Assembly (NCBI GenBank): GCA_002345825.1
Contig: DDWD01000222.1
Location: 1-57,040 of the forward strand
Direction: 5' to 3'
Source of the DNA: Bacteroidales bacterium UBA2295
GTDB taxonomy: Bacteria > Bacteroidota > Bacteroidia > Bacteroidales > Tenuifilaceae
DNA length: 57,040 nt
The translations under genes and the position numbers were made by a program. The notes beneath the pieces are model-generated. The model worked only from the letters and a program-made list of their open reading frames with translations, had not been told where the DNA came from and did no database searches. Numbering within the stretch: the stretch's first letter is position 1; each line of letters begins with the position of its first letter. This document shows positions 25,975 to 35,364 of the stretch, in pieces.

Positions 25975-27675
25975 ATGCAAATGGAAACTGAAAAAGTGAA
26001 TGTGAATGAGGCCGGCGAGAAAGCTCGCAACTTTTTGGAAGAGATTATTGAGAAGGACGTAAAATCGGGCAAGCATGATGGTAGGGTGCTTACTAGGTTC
26101 CCTCCAGAGCCCAATGGGTACTTGCATATTGGGCATGCTAAGTCAATCTGCCTAAACTTTGGGCTGGCTCAAAAGTTTGGCGGCAAAACCAACCTGCGGT
26201 TCGATGATACAAATCCCACAAAGGAGGATGTAGAGTATGTCGATTCCATTAAGGAGGATATTAAATGGTTGGGTTTCGATTGGGCCGAAGAGCTTTACGC
26301 CTCCGACTACTTTGAGCAGCTATACCTGTGGGCACAGGAGCTAATAAAGAAGGATCTGGCTTACGTTGACGATCAGCCCCAGGAGCAGATGCGTTTAAAC
26401 AGAGGAACTGTAACCCAACCCGGTAAGGACAGCCCTTTCCGCAACCGTTCTGTTGATGAGAACCTCGACCTGTTTGCACGTATGCGTGCAGGTGAGTTCC
26501 CCGATGGCAGCAGGGTGCTAAGGGCCAAGATAGATATGGCGCACCCCAATATGCTCATGCGCGACCCCATTCTTTACCGAATAATCCACGCCCACCACCA
26601 CCGTACGGGCGATAAGTGGTGCATCTACCCAATGTACGATTATGCCCACGGGCAAAGCGATTCGCTGGAGAAGATAACACATTCCATATGCACACTCGAG
26701 TTTGATGTGCACCGTCCGCTGTACGATTGGTTTATCGAGAAGTTGGAGATTTTTCCATCGAAACAGTACGAGTTTGCACGTCTAAACCTTACCTACACTG
26801 TGATGAGCAAACGCAAGTTATTACAGCTGGTGCAGGATGGTTTTGTTAGCGGTTGGGACGATCCGCGTATGCCTACCATTTGCGGCCTGCGCCGCAGGGG
26901 CTACACACCCGAATCTATCCGTACATTTGCCGATAGGGTAGGGGTGGCCAAGCGCGATAACGTGATTGACCTGTCGCTGCTTGAGTTCTGCATCCGCGAG
27001 GATTTGAACAAGCGCGCCGAGCGCCGAATGGCAGTACTTAATCCTATAAAGGTTGTTATCACAAACTATCCAGAAGATAAGGTTGAGGAGATTCACGCCG
27101 TAAACAACCCCGAGGATGAGGCTGCTGGAAAAAGGGCAATCCCCTTTAGCCGGGAGATTTTCATTGAGCGCGAAGACTTTATCGAGGATCCTCCCAAAAA
27201 GTTTTTCCGTCTCAAGCCCGATGGTGAGGTACGCCTGCGTTACGCATATCTAATTAAATGTAACGAGGTTATCAAGGACGATAACGGTGAGGTTGTGGAG
27301 CTGCGTTGCACCTACGATACCGACTCGGCTGGAGGAACATCTTCTGATGGCCGCAAGGTAAAGGGTGTAATTCATTGGGTTTCGGCAAAGCATACCGTGC
27401 CGGTTGAGGTTCGCCTGTTCGATAGACTGTTCCAGAATGAGGATCCCGACGATGTACCCGAAGGAACCGACTGGAAAACAGGACTTAATCCCGACTCGCT
27501 TAGGGTGGTGAAGGGTTTTGTAGAGCCTGCAATTAAGGATGTAAAACCCCTCGATAGGTTCCAATTTGAGCGCTTGGGCTACTTCAGCGTCGATTACGAA
27601 AGCAGGCCTGGGAAACTTGTGTTTAACAGAACATCTACACTTAAAGATACCTGGGCAAAGATTTCGGGGAAGTAA
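25975..27675 (+). CDS. glnS: Glutaminyl-tRNA synthetase
   Basis: A 566-residue class I synthetase charging tRNA-Gln. The HIGH motif is at residues 51-54 (YLHIGHAKS) and the KMSKS equivalent, MSKRK, is at 277-281. The anticodon-binding beta-barrels follow to the C-terminus (VRLFDRLFQNEDPDD and later). Length is close to the E. coli enzyme, without a YqeY-like extension. A start at the second Met (25981) is also possible. A hairpin terminator follows 18 bases after the stop. Confidence 0.97.
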   Translation: MQMETEKVNVNEAGEKARNFLEEIIEKDVKSGKHDGRVLTRFPPEPNGYLHIGHAKSICLNFGLAQKFGGKTNLRFDDTNPTKEDVEYVDSIKEDIKWLGFDWAEELYASDYFEQLYLWAQELIKKDLAYVDDQPQEQMRLNRGTVTQPGKDSPFRNRSVDENLDLFARMRAGEFPDGSRVLRAKIDMAHPNMLMRDPILYRIIHAHHHRTGDKWCIYPMYDYAHGQSDSLEKITHSICTLEFDVHRPLYDWFIEKLEIFPSKQYEFARLNLTYTVMSKRKLLQLVQDGFVSGWDDPRMPTICGLRRRGYTPESIRTFADRVGVAKRDNVIDLSLLEFCIREDLNKRAERRMAVLNPIKVVITNYPEDKVEEIHAVNNPEDEAAGKRAIPFSREIFIEREDFIEDPPKKFFRLKPDGEVRLRYAYLIKCNEVIKDDNGEVVELRCTYDTDSAGGTSSDGRKVKGVIHWVSAKHTVPVEVRLFDRLFQNEDPDDVPEGTDWKTGLNPDSLRVVKGFVEPAIKDVKPLDRFQFERLGYFSVDYESRPGKLVFNRTSTLKDTWAKISGK

Positions 27676-27693
27676 ACTAGAGATACTAATTGA

Positions 27694-27734
27694 AACGGGC
27701 ACTGTAGAAATATCTGCTGTGCCCGTTCTTTTTT
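27694..27734 (+). terminator. Terminator after glnS
   Basis: AACGGGCAC and GTGCCCGTT form a nine-base-pair stem with a 16-base loop, followed by CTTTTTT. It is placed directly after glnS. Confidence 0.85.
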
Positions 27735-27761
27735 AGAGTATGAGTATAGGAATCGACTAGG

Positions 27762-28421
27762 CTAATGATTACTTGCAGAATAGTAGTTAAGGGAGGTGCT
27801 AATTAGCTTCTTAAGCCTGCCGAGGTGAAACTCGTTGAATTGAACCGTAATCATATTGGGGCCAGCGTAGTACCTCAACATTACCGTGTCCGCATCTATT
27901 ATCTGTTCAATTATTTCAATATCTATTTGATAGCTTAACCGGCTAACCTTCTGGTTATAGCTGTTTAGACTATGTGTGTCAATAGTTCGATCGTTTTTTA
28001 TGGCTGTTGACATATCCTCCGCCAATTCATCAATTTTCGTAATTGTTTCGTGCTCTAAACCATCGACACCTAAGTGAAAAGCCTCTCCATCCACAATGAT
28101 GTAGACCTCTTGGCTAATTGGGAAGCTCCAATCTTTGAGGCGAACAATATCAAACACTTTGAAGGTGTTGAATTCGTTTTTTGTCGATTGCTTTACAATA
28201 GTTTGGTTTATCCTGTCGAGTGGCGAAAGTTTTTCCATAGGCATGTAGTGATAAAACTTGGCCCTGGCCACTAGTGCTGATCGAGCATCGTCCTTTTCTA
28301 CAATAATCTCGTTGTGTTCTTTTATGGCTTTTAACATCAGAATTGCACCAAAAGGCATACAGGACGACATTGATAGTATGAGCAAACTGCCTATTGCAAT
28401 TTTAAGTACACGTTTTTTCAT
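27762..28421 (-). CDS. Hypothetical lipoprotein
   Basis: A 219-residue protein when started at MKKRVLK (28421). This start is preferred over one 57 bases upstream because it begins a lipoprotein signal peptide, with a lipobox ending in SMSSC. The mature part is a mix of charged helices and strands with no motif I recognise. It stands alone, convergent with glnS and separated from the gamma-glutamyltransferase gene by about 200 bases. Function unknown. Confidence 0.75.
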   Translation of the reverse strand: MKKRVLKIAIGSLLILSMSSCMPFGAILMLKAIKEHNEIIVEKDDARSALVARAKFYHYMPMEKLSPLDRINQTIVKQSTKNEFNTFKVFDIVRLKDWSFPISQEVYIIVDGEAFHLGVDGLEHETITKIDELAEDMSTAIKNDRTIDTHSLNSYNQKVSRLSYQIDIEIIEQIIDADTVMLRYYAGPNMITVQFNEFHLGRLKKLISTSLNYYSASNH

Positions 28422-28628
28422 AGGGATGAATTTTATATGATTTAGGTGTAAGGTATTCCTAATCCTAATCATTTTCAATTACTATTTAACCACCCCCTTG
28501 TTTGGCTGTTCAAACAAGTATTTTCGCCACTGAACGAGAATCGTTCTAGAGCAGGAAAGTATTTATTAAATGATAATGCACCTAGCCTACACCAGATGCA
28601 TTATCACAAAATTTTCTAAAAAGATGAT

Positions 28629-30317
28629 TTACCAGCCTGCAGCCTGTCCGTCCTTGCGCGATTCCGATGCGCCATAGTAAACGCCATTCTCCTCATCCCA
28701 CATGATGGCTTGGTAACCACCAAATCCACCTAAATCCCACTGAATTTTATGGCCCTTGCCAATTAGCGAACGAATGGTTTCCCAGTCGAACCCTGTTTCG
28801 AGCAGAACTGTTCCTCCATCGGTCATTTTTTCGCCAGTTGGCTCCGAGGAGCCAATGTGCTGAACGCGTGGCGCATCGCCCGCTTCCTGAAGGTTCATCC
28901 CAAAATCAATCATATTTACCACAATCTGTACATGGCCCTGTGGTTGCATTCCGCCACCCATTACACCAAAGCTCATATATGGCTTGCCATCCTTGGTGAT
29001 AAACCCAGGGATAATGGTATGGAATGGTCGTTTGCCAGGTGCGTAGGTGTTTAGGTAACCTTCCTCAAGGTTAAAACCTTCGCCTCTATCTTGCAGACCA
29101 AAACCAAGACCCCAAGGGGTCATTCCAGAGCCCATACCTCGGTAGTTGCTTTGGATTAGCGAAACCATATTGCCATCCTTATCGGCTACGGTAAGGTAAA
29201 TTGTGCTGGGCGTATCCATACTTCCGGGTTCGTAGCTGCGGGCAGCACGGTTGGGGTTGAGCAGCTCGCGTCTTTGGGCTGCATAATCTTTTGATATTAG
29301 GCGCTCAAGAGGAACGTTGGCGTGCTGCATATCGGCGTAGTGGTGCGCCCTGTCCTCGTAGGCCAACTTCTTAGCTTCAATAAAGTGATGCAGATACTCG
29401 GCGCTACCAAAGCCCATTGAGGCAATATCAAATCCCTCTAAGATATTTAGGATTTGCAGTGCGGCAATACCCTGTCCGTTTGGTGGTAGTTCCCACACAT
29501 CGTAACCACGATAATTTGCCGATACTGGGTTTACCCATTCCGATTTATGCGATGAAATATCATCATAGGTTAAAAACCCGCCCTGCTCCTGAATATACTT
29601 GGCAATGGTTTTAGCAATATCGCCTTTATAAAATTCGTCGCGACCGCCCTTGGCAATTTTTTGGTAGGTGTTGGCCAAATCGGGGTTTTTAAAAATCTCC
29701 CCTTTTGCTGGCATTTTGCCGTTGGGCATATATGTTTCTGTAAAGTTGGGGAACTGGCTTAGGAAACGGCCAGAGCGCTCAAGGTAGTACGCAATTAGTT
29801 CGGTAACGGGAAACCCTTGGCGGGCGTAGGCTATGGCAGGTTCTAGTATTTTATCCATTGGAAGTTTGCCAAACTTACCGTGTAGTTCAAACCAACCATC
29901 TACCGCACCGGGTACGGTAACTGGCAGTGGTCCATACGATGGTATTTTCTTGTATCCTTTTTCCTTTAGGTATTCGAGGGTCATTTTTTGGGGCGAGCGT
30001 CCACTGGCATTTAGCCCGTGAAGTTTCTGCGATTTTGCATCCCACACAATGGCAAACAGATCGCCACCAATGCCGCAACCGGTTGGTTCCATCAAACCCA
30101 ATACAGCGTTGGCTGCAATGGCAGCGTCAACGGCCGATCCGCCTGCTTTAAGAATATCGAGAGCAACCTGAGTGGCCAGGGGATGGCTGGTGGCTGCCAT
30201 ACCGTTTTGGGCAATCACCTCGGAACGGGTGGCGAAGTTTTGACCTGTAATTCTGTCCTGTGCAAAAATTGTAGCCGAAAGCAATGCGGCTGCTAAAAGG
30301 AGTATTGATCTTTTCAT
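28629..30317 (-). CDS. ggt: Gamma-glutamyltransferase
   Basis: A 562-residue exported Ntn-hydrolase that cleaves gamma-glutamyl bonds such as those of glutathione. The chosen start MKRSILLL (30317) gives a signal peptide ending near FAQ; an upstream in-frame Met would add 21 residues. Typical segments are GGSAVDAAIAANAVLGLMEPTGCGIGGDLF, the autoprocessing site DTPSTIYLTVAD with the predicted nucleophile Thr, and a late GVMGGGMQPQGH. The lysis from proenzyme to two subunits would occur before that Thr. It appears monocistronic. Confidence 0.92.
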   Translation of the reverse strand: MKRSILLLAAALLSATIFAQDRITGQNFATRSEVIAQNGMAATSHPLATQVALDILKAGGSAVDAAIAANAVLGLMEPTGCGIGGDLFAIVWDAKSQKLHGLNASGRSPQKMTLEYLKEKGYKKIPSYGPLPVTVPGAVDGWFELHGKFGKLPMDKILEPAIAYARQGFPVTELIAYYLERSGRFLSQFPNFTETYMPNGKMPAKGEIFKNPDLANTYQKIAKGGRDEFYKGDIAKTIAKYIQEQGGFLTYDDISSHKSEWVNPVSANYRGYDVWELPPNGQGIAALQILNILEGFDIASMGFGSAEYLHHFIEAKKLAYEDRAHHYADMQHANVPLERLISKDYAAQRRELLNPNRAARSYEPGSMDTPSTIYLTVADKDGNMVSLIQSNYRGMGSGMTPWGLGFGLQDRGEGFNLEEGYLNTYAPGKRPFHTIIPGFITKDGKPYMSFGVMGGGMQPQGHVQIVVNMIDFGMNLQEAGDAPRVQHIGSSEPTGEKMTDGGTVLLETGFDWETIRSLIGKGHKIQWDLGGFGGYQAIMWDEENGVYYGASESRKDGQAAGW

Positions 30318-30539
30318 GGTATTATGTTTAGGTGCGTACCTTTTGATCATATTTTCGAACAATGGTTTAGAAAACCTCAATCTTTGTGAATAGATAATTT
30401 TGGTAGAATACTTGTATAGAGGTTGTTGTCAGGAAAATGTGTTGTAAAACCTGTAACTGACATATGGTATGGCATTTGAACTTAAACGTCTTATCATTTA
30501 TTATATCCCAATATAATTAGTTTTTTTCTATTATCCTTT

Positions 30540-31985
30540 TTAATTGCACTCTTCTTCCTCCTTGGCATGGTATGGGGGAAGTTTATGCATTGTGATTTTT
30601 GTGTAACCAAAAAATATTTCAACAATGGCTGTAAACCAGCATAGTATTGCAAAAGGAGCATACGCTGCTGCCGAAACACCTAATGCAGAATAGATAAAAA
30701 CAGCGCTGCTGTTCCATGGTATTAACGAAGCAGTTAATGTTCCTCCAGATTCAAGGGCTCGCGTTAGATTTTTAAGCTTCAACCTCTCAGCACGGTAACT
30801 CTCCTCAAACATCTGACCAGGTATGATTACCGCTAAATACTGATTTGCTCCAAAAATATTCACTAAAAAGGAGGTTGTAATAACGGATAAATTAAGGGTA
30901 CCAATTGATTTAATAAAGCGAGATAGTCCCATAACAATGGAGTGTAGCATTTTTGTGGAGTTCATAATTCCTCCAAAGGCTAATGATACCATTGCCAAAG
31001 CAATTATATTGTACATACTTTCCATACCTCCACGCGAAAAAAATTCATCTATACTAGTATCGCCGCTATGCATAACAAATCCGGTATGGATAGTTTCAAT
31101 TAACTCATTAACACTCCCATCCTGTAAAACAATAAATGCTCCTCCTCCCAGCATCAATCCTGCCAAAAGACTTGGAATAGCAGGTACTTTAATCAAAATT
31201 AGAATGATAACCGCAATGGGTGGAATAAATAGCCAAATTGAGAGATTGAAGTTTTCTTCAATTCCTTGCGAGTAAAGCGAGATATCTCCATTAACAGCCC
31301 CATTGTCAGCAATCATAAACCCCATGATTGTAAACGCAACGAATGAGATAGCCAATGATGGCAAAGTTGAGTATAGCATATGTCTTATATGCTCATATAG
31401 ATTTACCCCCAAAACAGATGATGTTAAATTTGTTGAATCGGACATTGGTGATATTTTGTCGCCAAAGAAAGAGCCTGAAACAATGGCACCGGCTGTCATA
31501 GCAATTGGAATGTCCAACCCTTTGCCCACACCAATAGCAGCCACACCAATTGTTCCAATGGTTGACCAAGAACTGCCAGTTATTAGAGCCATAACACTAC
31601 AAACCAGCAATATGATTGGCAAAAACCATTTGGCAGCTAAAAACTTAAACCCATAATACATTATTGCAGGTACTATACCGCTAGCAATCCAAATGCCAAT
31701 GAGCATTCCAATTATTAAAAGGATAAGAAGTGATGGTGTAGTACGATTAATGGAATTTTTAAATCCAGCCTTTATTGTTTCCCAAGAGAAACCAAAGCTG
31801 TACGCACTAATTCCTGCTGTAACGGCACCTAAAACTAATGAAAAATGGGGTTGTACATCATAAACAAAAACCGAAAAGCCAAGAGCTACTCCTGTTACTA
31901 ATAAAGGCAGCAACGATAACCACAGAGGGGGTGTTGGTATGCTATTCCTGTTGTCTTTAGGGTTTTCTTCTTTTGAACTAATCAT
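30540..31985 (-). CDS. nhaC: NhaC-type Na+/H+ antiporter
   Basis: A 481-residue membrane protein with about 12 hydrophobic segments. Family segments of the NhaC/NhaC-like exchanger are visible: LIIGMLIGIWIASGIVPAIMYYG, TGSSWSTIGTIGVA and GSFFGDKISPMSDSTNL. It should exchange sodium (or a carboxylate, as in malate/lactate antiporters of the family) for protons at the inner membrane. It lies 220 bases upstream of the gamma-glutamyltransferase start and could be co-transcribed with it, though the gap argues for its own terminator or promoter. Confidence 0.88.
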   Translation of the reverse strand: MISSKEENPKDNRNSIPTPPLWLSLLPLLVTGVALGFSVFVYDVQPHFSLVLGAVTAGISAYSFGFSWETIKAGFKNSINRTTPSLLILLIIGMLIGIWIASGIVPAIMYYGFKFLAAKWFLPIILLVCSVMALITGSSWSTIGTIGVAAIGVGKGLDIPIAMTAGAIVSGSFFGDKISPMSDSTNLTSSVLGVNLYEHIRHMLYSTLPSLAISFVAFTIMGFMIADNGAVNGDISLYSQGIEENFNLSIWLFIPPIAVIILILIKVPAIPSLLAGLMLGGGAFIVLQDGSVNELIETIHTGFVMHSGDTSIDEFFSRGGMESMYNIIALAMVSLAFGGIMNSTKMLHSIVMGLSRFIKSIGTLNLSVITTSFLVNIFGANQYLAVIIPGQMFEESYRAERLKLKNLTRALESGGTLTASLIPWNSSAVFIYSALGVSAAAYAPFAILCWFTAIVEIFFGYTKITMHKLPPYHAKEEEECN

Positions 31986-32036
31986 TTATGGAATAAAAAT
32001 ATCTAGGTATAAGCTATAACTAGTTGTATAAACAAA

Positions 32037-32063
32037 TTAAGCAGAGGCTCAGCCTCTGCTTAA
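32037..32063 (-). terminator. Terminator after the universal stress/coiled-coil genes
   Basis: A perfect 12-base-pair stem, TTAAGCAGAGGC / GCCTCTGCTTAA, with a three-base loop. It is followed by a T-rich stretch on the minus strand and lies nine bases after the coiled-coil gene. Confidence 0.88.
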
Positions 32064-32071
32064 ACTTAGGC

Positions 32072-32353
32072 TTAAAATATTGACTTTATTTTATCAAAGC
32101 CCTCTTTAAAAGATTCAGCTGCAGAAGAGAAGGCGGCTTTAGTCTCCTCCCATTTTTCATCTGATGCTTCCGTCATACTGTTATATTTATCAATTAAGTT
32201 CTCTCGTTGAGCCTTAAGCGCAGCCAGATGCTCCTCATATTTTGCTTTTGTCTCTGCTTTTGCATGCTCCTTTTTTGCTTCTAACTCATCAATTTTTGCA
32301 AACATATTGTCAATATTTTTCTTTGCATTGGCTTTAAATTCTTCTCTGTTCAT
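32072..32353 (-). CDS. Small coiled-coil protein
   Basis: A 93-residue, highly charged, almost entirely helical protein (KNIDNMFAKIDELEAKKEHAKAETK and following) with no signal peptide. It resembles the small apolipoprotein-like or stress-associated coiled-coil proteins found beside universal stress protein genes. It is 56 bases downstream of a universal stress protein gene on the same strand with no terminator between, so the two are probably one operon. No enzymatic motif. Confidence 0.75.
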   Translation of the reverse strand: MNREEFKANAKKNIDNMFAKIDELEAKKEHAKAETKAKYEEHLAALKAQRENLIDKYNSMTEASDEKWEETKAAFSSAAESFKEGFDKIKSIF

Positions 32354-32409
32354 AGTTTTATTTTTAGTGTTAAAAAATAGTATAGGGTTTTCAATTTGGA
32401 ATAAGTTGG

Positions 32410-33267
32410 TTATTGTTGGTTGTGAAAAACCAAAACAGGCAGTTTCACATTTTTAACAACTTCAGCGGTGAAGCTGCTTGTAAATATCCGTTCAAAGAAA
32501 TTTCGATTATCCCTAAGAACAACAATTAGGTTTGCATCTAACTTATTGACTTCATCGTTAATAAGTTCTGCAACCATCTTATCTTGCTCATCAATTAATA
32601 CCTTTAAGGAGATATTATTGAAGTTTGTTTTTTGTTTCAGCATCTCATTGAAACCTGCTTCTTTTACCTTTTCTTCGAAATCCATACTTTTGGATATGTG
32701 TAAAGCCAAAATATCAGTTACAAAAGGCTTGGTTAAGCTAATCAGCTTCTTTAGTGTTTTTATGTCCTCCTCTTTGTAATCGGTGGCGTAAACTATTTTC
32801 TCTAATGGTTGATATTTTGTGTTAGGTTCAACTATTAGAACTGGGCATTTTGCATTCTCAATAAGTTCATAATTCTTATTGGTTTGTAACCAGAATGGTT
32901 TATCTGGTTCTCCCTCTACCAGAACCATCTCAATTTTATCTCGGGCCATATTCTCTTCGAGAACTTGGGAGGCAGAGCCTGTTTCTGAAAGATAATCAAT
33001 TTTGATTTCGGCTGATAACTCCTCTCTAATATCCCGAATAATTTCATCAACTGATTTTTCTACTGATCTTGCCAAAGCTTTAATGTCCTCATGAATATGA
33101 GCCTCGGCAGTGCTTCTATTGCCAGGTGCAACAAGGGGGATTACCTGAGGGTTTTGTACAAATATTAGCTTAACGGATGCTTTCATATCCATAGCCAGAA
33201 AAACTGCATATCTGACAAATTCTTTTGATACATCCGGATTATCAAATAATGTAAGTAAGGTTTTCAT
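32410..33267 (-). CDS. Tandem-domain universal stress protein
   Basis: A 285-residue protein with two UspA domains. The first covers about residues 1-145 (ending LIENAKCPVLIVEP) and the second about 150-285 (starting KIVYATDYKEED, ending VKLPVLVFH). The ATP-binding GX2GX9G(S/T) motif is weak in both, so nucleotide binding is uncertain. These cytoplasmic proteins are induced by stress or stationary phase. A sigma-54-like element (33301-33316) lies about 34 bases upstream of the start. Confidence 0.88.
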   Translation of the reverse strand: MKTLLTLFDNPDVSKEFVRYAVFLAMDMKASVKLIFVQNPQVIPLVAPGNRSTAEAHIHEDIKALARSVEKSVDEIIRDIREELSAEIKIDYLSETGSASQVLEENMARDKIEMVLVEGEPDKPFWLQTNKNYELIENAKCPVLIVEPNTKYQPLEKIVYATDYKEEDIKTLKKLISLTKPFVTDILALHISKSMDFEEKVKEAGFNEMLKQKTNFNNISLKVLIDEQDKMVAELINDEVNKLDANLIVVLRDNRNFFERIFTSSFTAEVVKNVKLPVLVFHNQQ

Positions 33268-33300
33268 AACTACTTGAAATTTAAAGTTCTCACTTAAAGA

Positions 33301-33316
33301 CGCAATCTCTATACCG
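33301..33316 (-). promoter_or_regulatory. Sigma-54-like promoter for universal stress protein gene
   Basis: On the minus strand CGGTATAGAGATTGCG has the GG-N10-GC spacing of sigma-54 promoters, with TTGC at the -12 position. A predicted start site would fall about 23 bases before the ATG. The inverted repeat at 33494-33511 lies about 180 bases upstream. Confidence 0.45.
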
Positions 33317-33493
33317 AATCAATTGCATAAACAGCTTGAAAATTATTCGAGTAGTAACCCAGCCAAATTTAATCATCTAATTTAAAGGCTAATAGCTTAT
33401 TAGCACTACAGGCTCTTCAATGATAGAGTATAGTAACCGCCTAAATAGAAAGAAACGAAATTCTGAAATCCTGACTATTTTGTTCCACTATAG

Positions 33494-33511
33494 TGTGGAA
33501 TATTATCCGCA
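33494..33511. promoter_or_regulatory. UAS-like inverted repeat A
   Basis: TGTGGA-ATATTA-TCCGCA, one of seven related TGTRGA-N6-TCNNCA sites. It lies between the divergent universal stress protein gene and the coiled-coil lipoprotein gene, 98 bases upstream of the latter's TGGCA box. A second palindrome (TTCCAC/GTGGAA) overlaps it on the left. Confidence 0.5.
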
Positions 33512-33608
33512 CATTTCTTAGCAAAGCTTAAGCTGATATGCAAGCTACTGGCGTATGTGTTTGGTAAAGAGGGGTTAAGGCTAATTTTGTTTAGGTGGTT
33601 AAGAGCAA

Positions 33609-33625
33609 TGGCATAGTATTTTCAT
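33609..33625 (+). promoter_or_regulatory. TGGCA-type (sigma-54-like) promoter of lipoprotein gene
   Basis: TGGCATAGTATTTTCAT, matching the boxes before the P-type ATPase, EncFtn, dodecin and YtxH genes. The GG pair lies about 75 bases before the ATG at 33686. Confidence 0.6.
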
Positions 33626-33685
33626 AATAACGAGACGAATCAATTAAAGAAATTTTTCTGATTGTTAACTTTTAAAATAAAGACT

Positions 33686-34132
33686 ATGAAAACCATTAAA
33701 AAGATTACCTACACGTTAGCGCTCGTATTCACTGCGACAGCTTTACTAATTTCATGTCAAAGTGGAGCAGACAAGGAGAAAAGTAAAAAGGAAAAATCGG
33801 AATTTGAGAAAGCTAGAAAGGAAACGGTAGCAAAACTTGAAGAGGTGAGGGATGACATTGACTATCGGGTTGGTGATATTAATAAGCGCTTGGAGGAGGC
33901 CTCTGGGGAGATAAAGGATGGATTACAAGGGGCTAAAGAAGCTCTTGGTGAGGAAAGATCCGAACTCGATAGGGTTATGTATGATGTTAAAAATGCCACA
34001 CAGGAAACCTGGGGAGATGTGAGCAAGTTTACCCAAGAGTCCTACGAAAAGGCAAAACAAAAGACCAAAGAGGTTGCCAAGGATATTGAGGAGTGGTTTG
34101 AGGAATCAGAATCAGAATCAAAATCAGAATAA
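33686..34132 (+). CDS. Coiled-coil lipoprotein
   Basis: A 148-residue protein starting MKTIKKI. The lipobox ends in ALLISC at about residue 24, followed by a long charged helical region (residues 30-145) ending in a repeated SESESKSE. A TTG-like start 24 bases upstream is less likely. The mature part resembles apolipophorin/YtxH-associated coiled-coil proteins. It carries the TGGCA-type promoter shared with stress genes elsewhere in the window, so a role as an envelope stress protein is likely. No enzymatic motif. Confidence 0.8.
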   Translation: MKTIKKITYTLALVFTATALLISCQSGADKEKSKKEKSEFEKARKETVAKLEEVRDDIDYRVGDINKRLEEASGEIKDGLQGAKEALGEERSELDRVMYDVKNATQETWGDVSKFTQESYEKAKQKTKEVAKDIEEWFEESESESKSE

Positions 34133-34152
34133 AGCGTTAGCTTTATGAATAA

Positions 34153-34177
34153 AGAGCCCTATGGAATTTCCATAGGG
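34153..34177. terminator. Bidirectional terminator between lipoprotein and universal stress protein genes
   Basis: AGCCCTATGGA / TCCATAGGGCT, an 11-base-pair perfect stem with a three-base loop, followed by TTTCTT. It lies between convergent genes. Confidence 0.85.
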
Positions 34178-34327
34178 CTTTCTTAATTAGATTAAAATGA
34201 AACATTAGCTATTTAGCCAGTTCTGGGCCTGTTGGGAGTTATCAAAGTACCTATAGTATTAGCACCCTATTCCACTGATGCTCGAGCGGCATCAATCATT
34301 TTCAAATATTTATTATGTATTTGAGAA

Positions 34328-35182
34328 TTAGCCGATTTTACTAACAAATACTGGCTTGTCAATTTCCTCGATTATATCCTGGGCGCTGCTTCCAAAAATA
34401 AGGTTCTTTATTTTTCCTTTTCCCTGTGATTGAACAGCAATCATATCGACCTTATTCTTTCGTACATAACTTTTAATACCATCCTCAAGGTTACTGTTGT
34501 TAATAACATTAATGGCATAGTTTGCCAACTCAAATTTTTTAGCCAAGTTGCTAAGGCTTTCAATGGCCTCTTCCTGAGAAGTTTCCTCGTCAATTACCAC
34601 ATGCAGTAGGTGCATTTTGGCATTTAAAAGCATAGCAAAATGGGCAATATCCTTTAGCCCGCCCTGATCTTTTTCATTGACATCAATTGCAACAAGGATA
34701 TTTTTAATATCGCCGTAATTTGTTTCGTCTTTTAGTATAATTGAAGGGTAATCAACTTTCCTAACCAGTTCTTCGGAATCAACTCCAAAAATTTTATTCA
34801 GAAAACTATGCTCATCACGGCTACCAAACACAACCATACTCGCATTAAAGTATTCGATATAGCCATTCAGATCTGTTTTACTATCGCTAAACCTAACGAT
34901 AGGCCTTACCTTGACCCTTTCCGTTGAAAGTTTTTCTGCTTCTTCGGCAACAAGCCGCTGATGTTTTTTTATCAGTGCGGCATTAAATAGATTAATATCC
35001 TTTGCGTTGGAGGTGGAAATATCTCCAGTAGCAGAGAAAGTTTGACTGGTTGCAGGTTTTATAACATTTACTAAGACTAGCTCAGGTGCACCCAATTGGG
35101 CTGAGAGGTTTACAGCAAACCTGGCAACCTTTGCCGATAATTCATCGAGTTCTGTTGTAACTAGTATTTTTTTTGTTTTCAT
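34328..35182 (-). CDS. Tandem-domain universal stress protein
   Basis: A 284-residue protein with two UspA domains. The first spans about residues 1-147 (VTTELDELSAKVARFAVNLSAQLG to DYPSIILKD). The second begins near NILVAIDVNEKD, with a terminal GSSAQDIIEEIDKPVFV. The C-terminal QSQGKGKIKNLIFGSSA fits the G-x2-G-x9-G-S nucleotide motif, so the second domain may bind ATP. It is divergent from the hybrid kinase gene. A TGGTATAG box (35216-35232) and inverted repeat B (35321-35338) lie upstream. Confidence 0.9.
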   Translation of the reverse strand: MKTKKILVTTELDELSAKVARFAVNLSAQLGAPELVLVNVIKPATSQTFSATGDISTSNAKDINLFNAALIKKHQRLVAEEAEKLSTERVKVRPIVRFSDSKTDLNGYIEYFNASMVVFGSRDEHSFLNKIFGVDSEELVRKVDYPSIILKDETNYGDIKNILVAIDVNEKDQGGLKDIAHFAMLLNAKMHLLHVVIDEETSQEEAIESLSNLAKKFELANYAINVINNSNLEDGIKSYVRKNKVDMIAVQSQGKGKIKNLIFGSSAQDIIEEIDKPVFVSKIG

Positions 35183-35215
35183 AATTCACCCATTTCGCAG
35201 TTTTAATACTCAACA

Positions 35216-35232
35216 GCTCTAAATCTATACCA
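35216..35232 (-). promoter_or_regulatory. TGGTATAG-type promoter for universal stress protein gene
   Basis: On the minus strand TGGTATAGATTTAGAGC. Its TGG(C/T)AT...ATTTAGA pattern matches the box before the OsmC gene, and TGGTATAG also resembles the CGGTATAG box before the other universal stress protein gene. It lies about 34-50 bases before the start. Confidence 0.45.
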
Positions 35233-35320
35233 TAATATTTAGCCAAACCCACAGCGCTCCCGTATCTTTCAACTTGTCAGTAATTTAAACCATCTTCACA
35301 CACCCCTTGTATATTGACTA

Positions 35321-35338
35321 TGTAGAATATTATCAACA
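35321..35338. promoter_or_regulatory. UAS-like inverted repeat B
   Basis: TGTAGA-ATATTA-TCAACA, the most symmetrical of the family. It lies between the universal stress protein gene (leftward) and the hybrid kinase gene (rightward), 89 bases from the TGGTATAG box and 26 bases before the kinase start. It might also autoregulate the kinase gene. Confidence 0.5.
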
Positions 35339-35364
35339 GTTCACGATTTTATTATTATTTTTAA

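Noticed and set aside
25975..27675. GlnS as a truncated GlnS-YqeY fusion
   Set aside because: The protein has normal length for plain GlnS and ends before a proper terminator. Nothing is missing.
27703..27720. TGTAGAAATATCTGCTGT as another member of the TGTRGA inverted-repeat family
   Set aside because: It forms the loop and inner stem of the glnS terminator, lacks the right half-site and has no promoter box in range.
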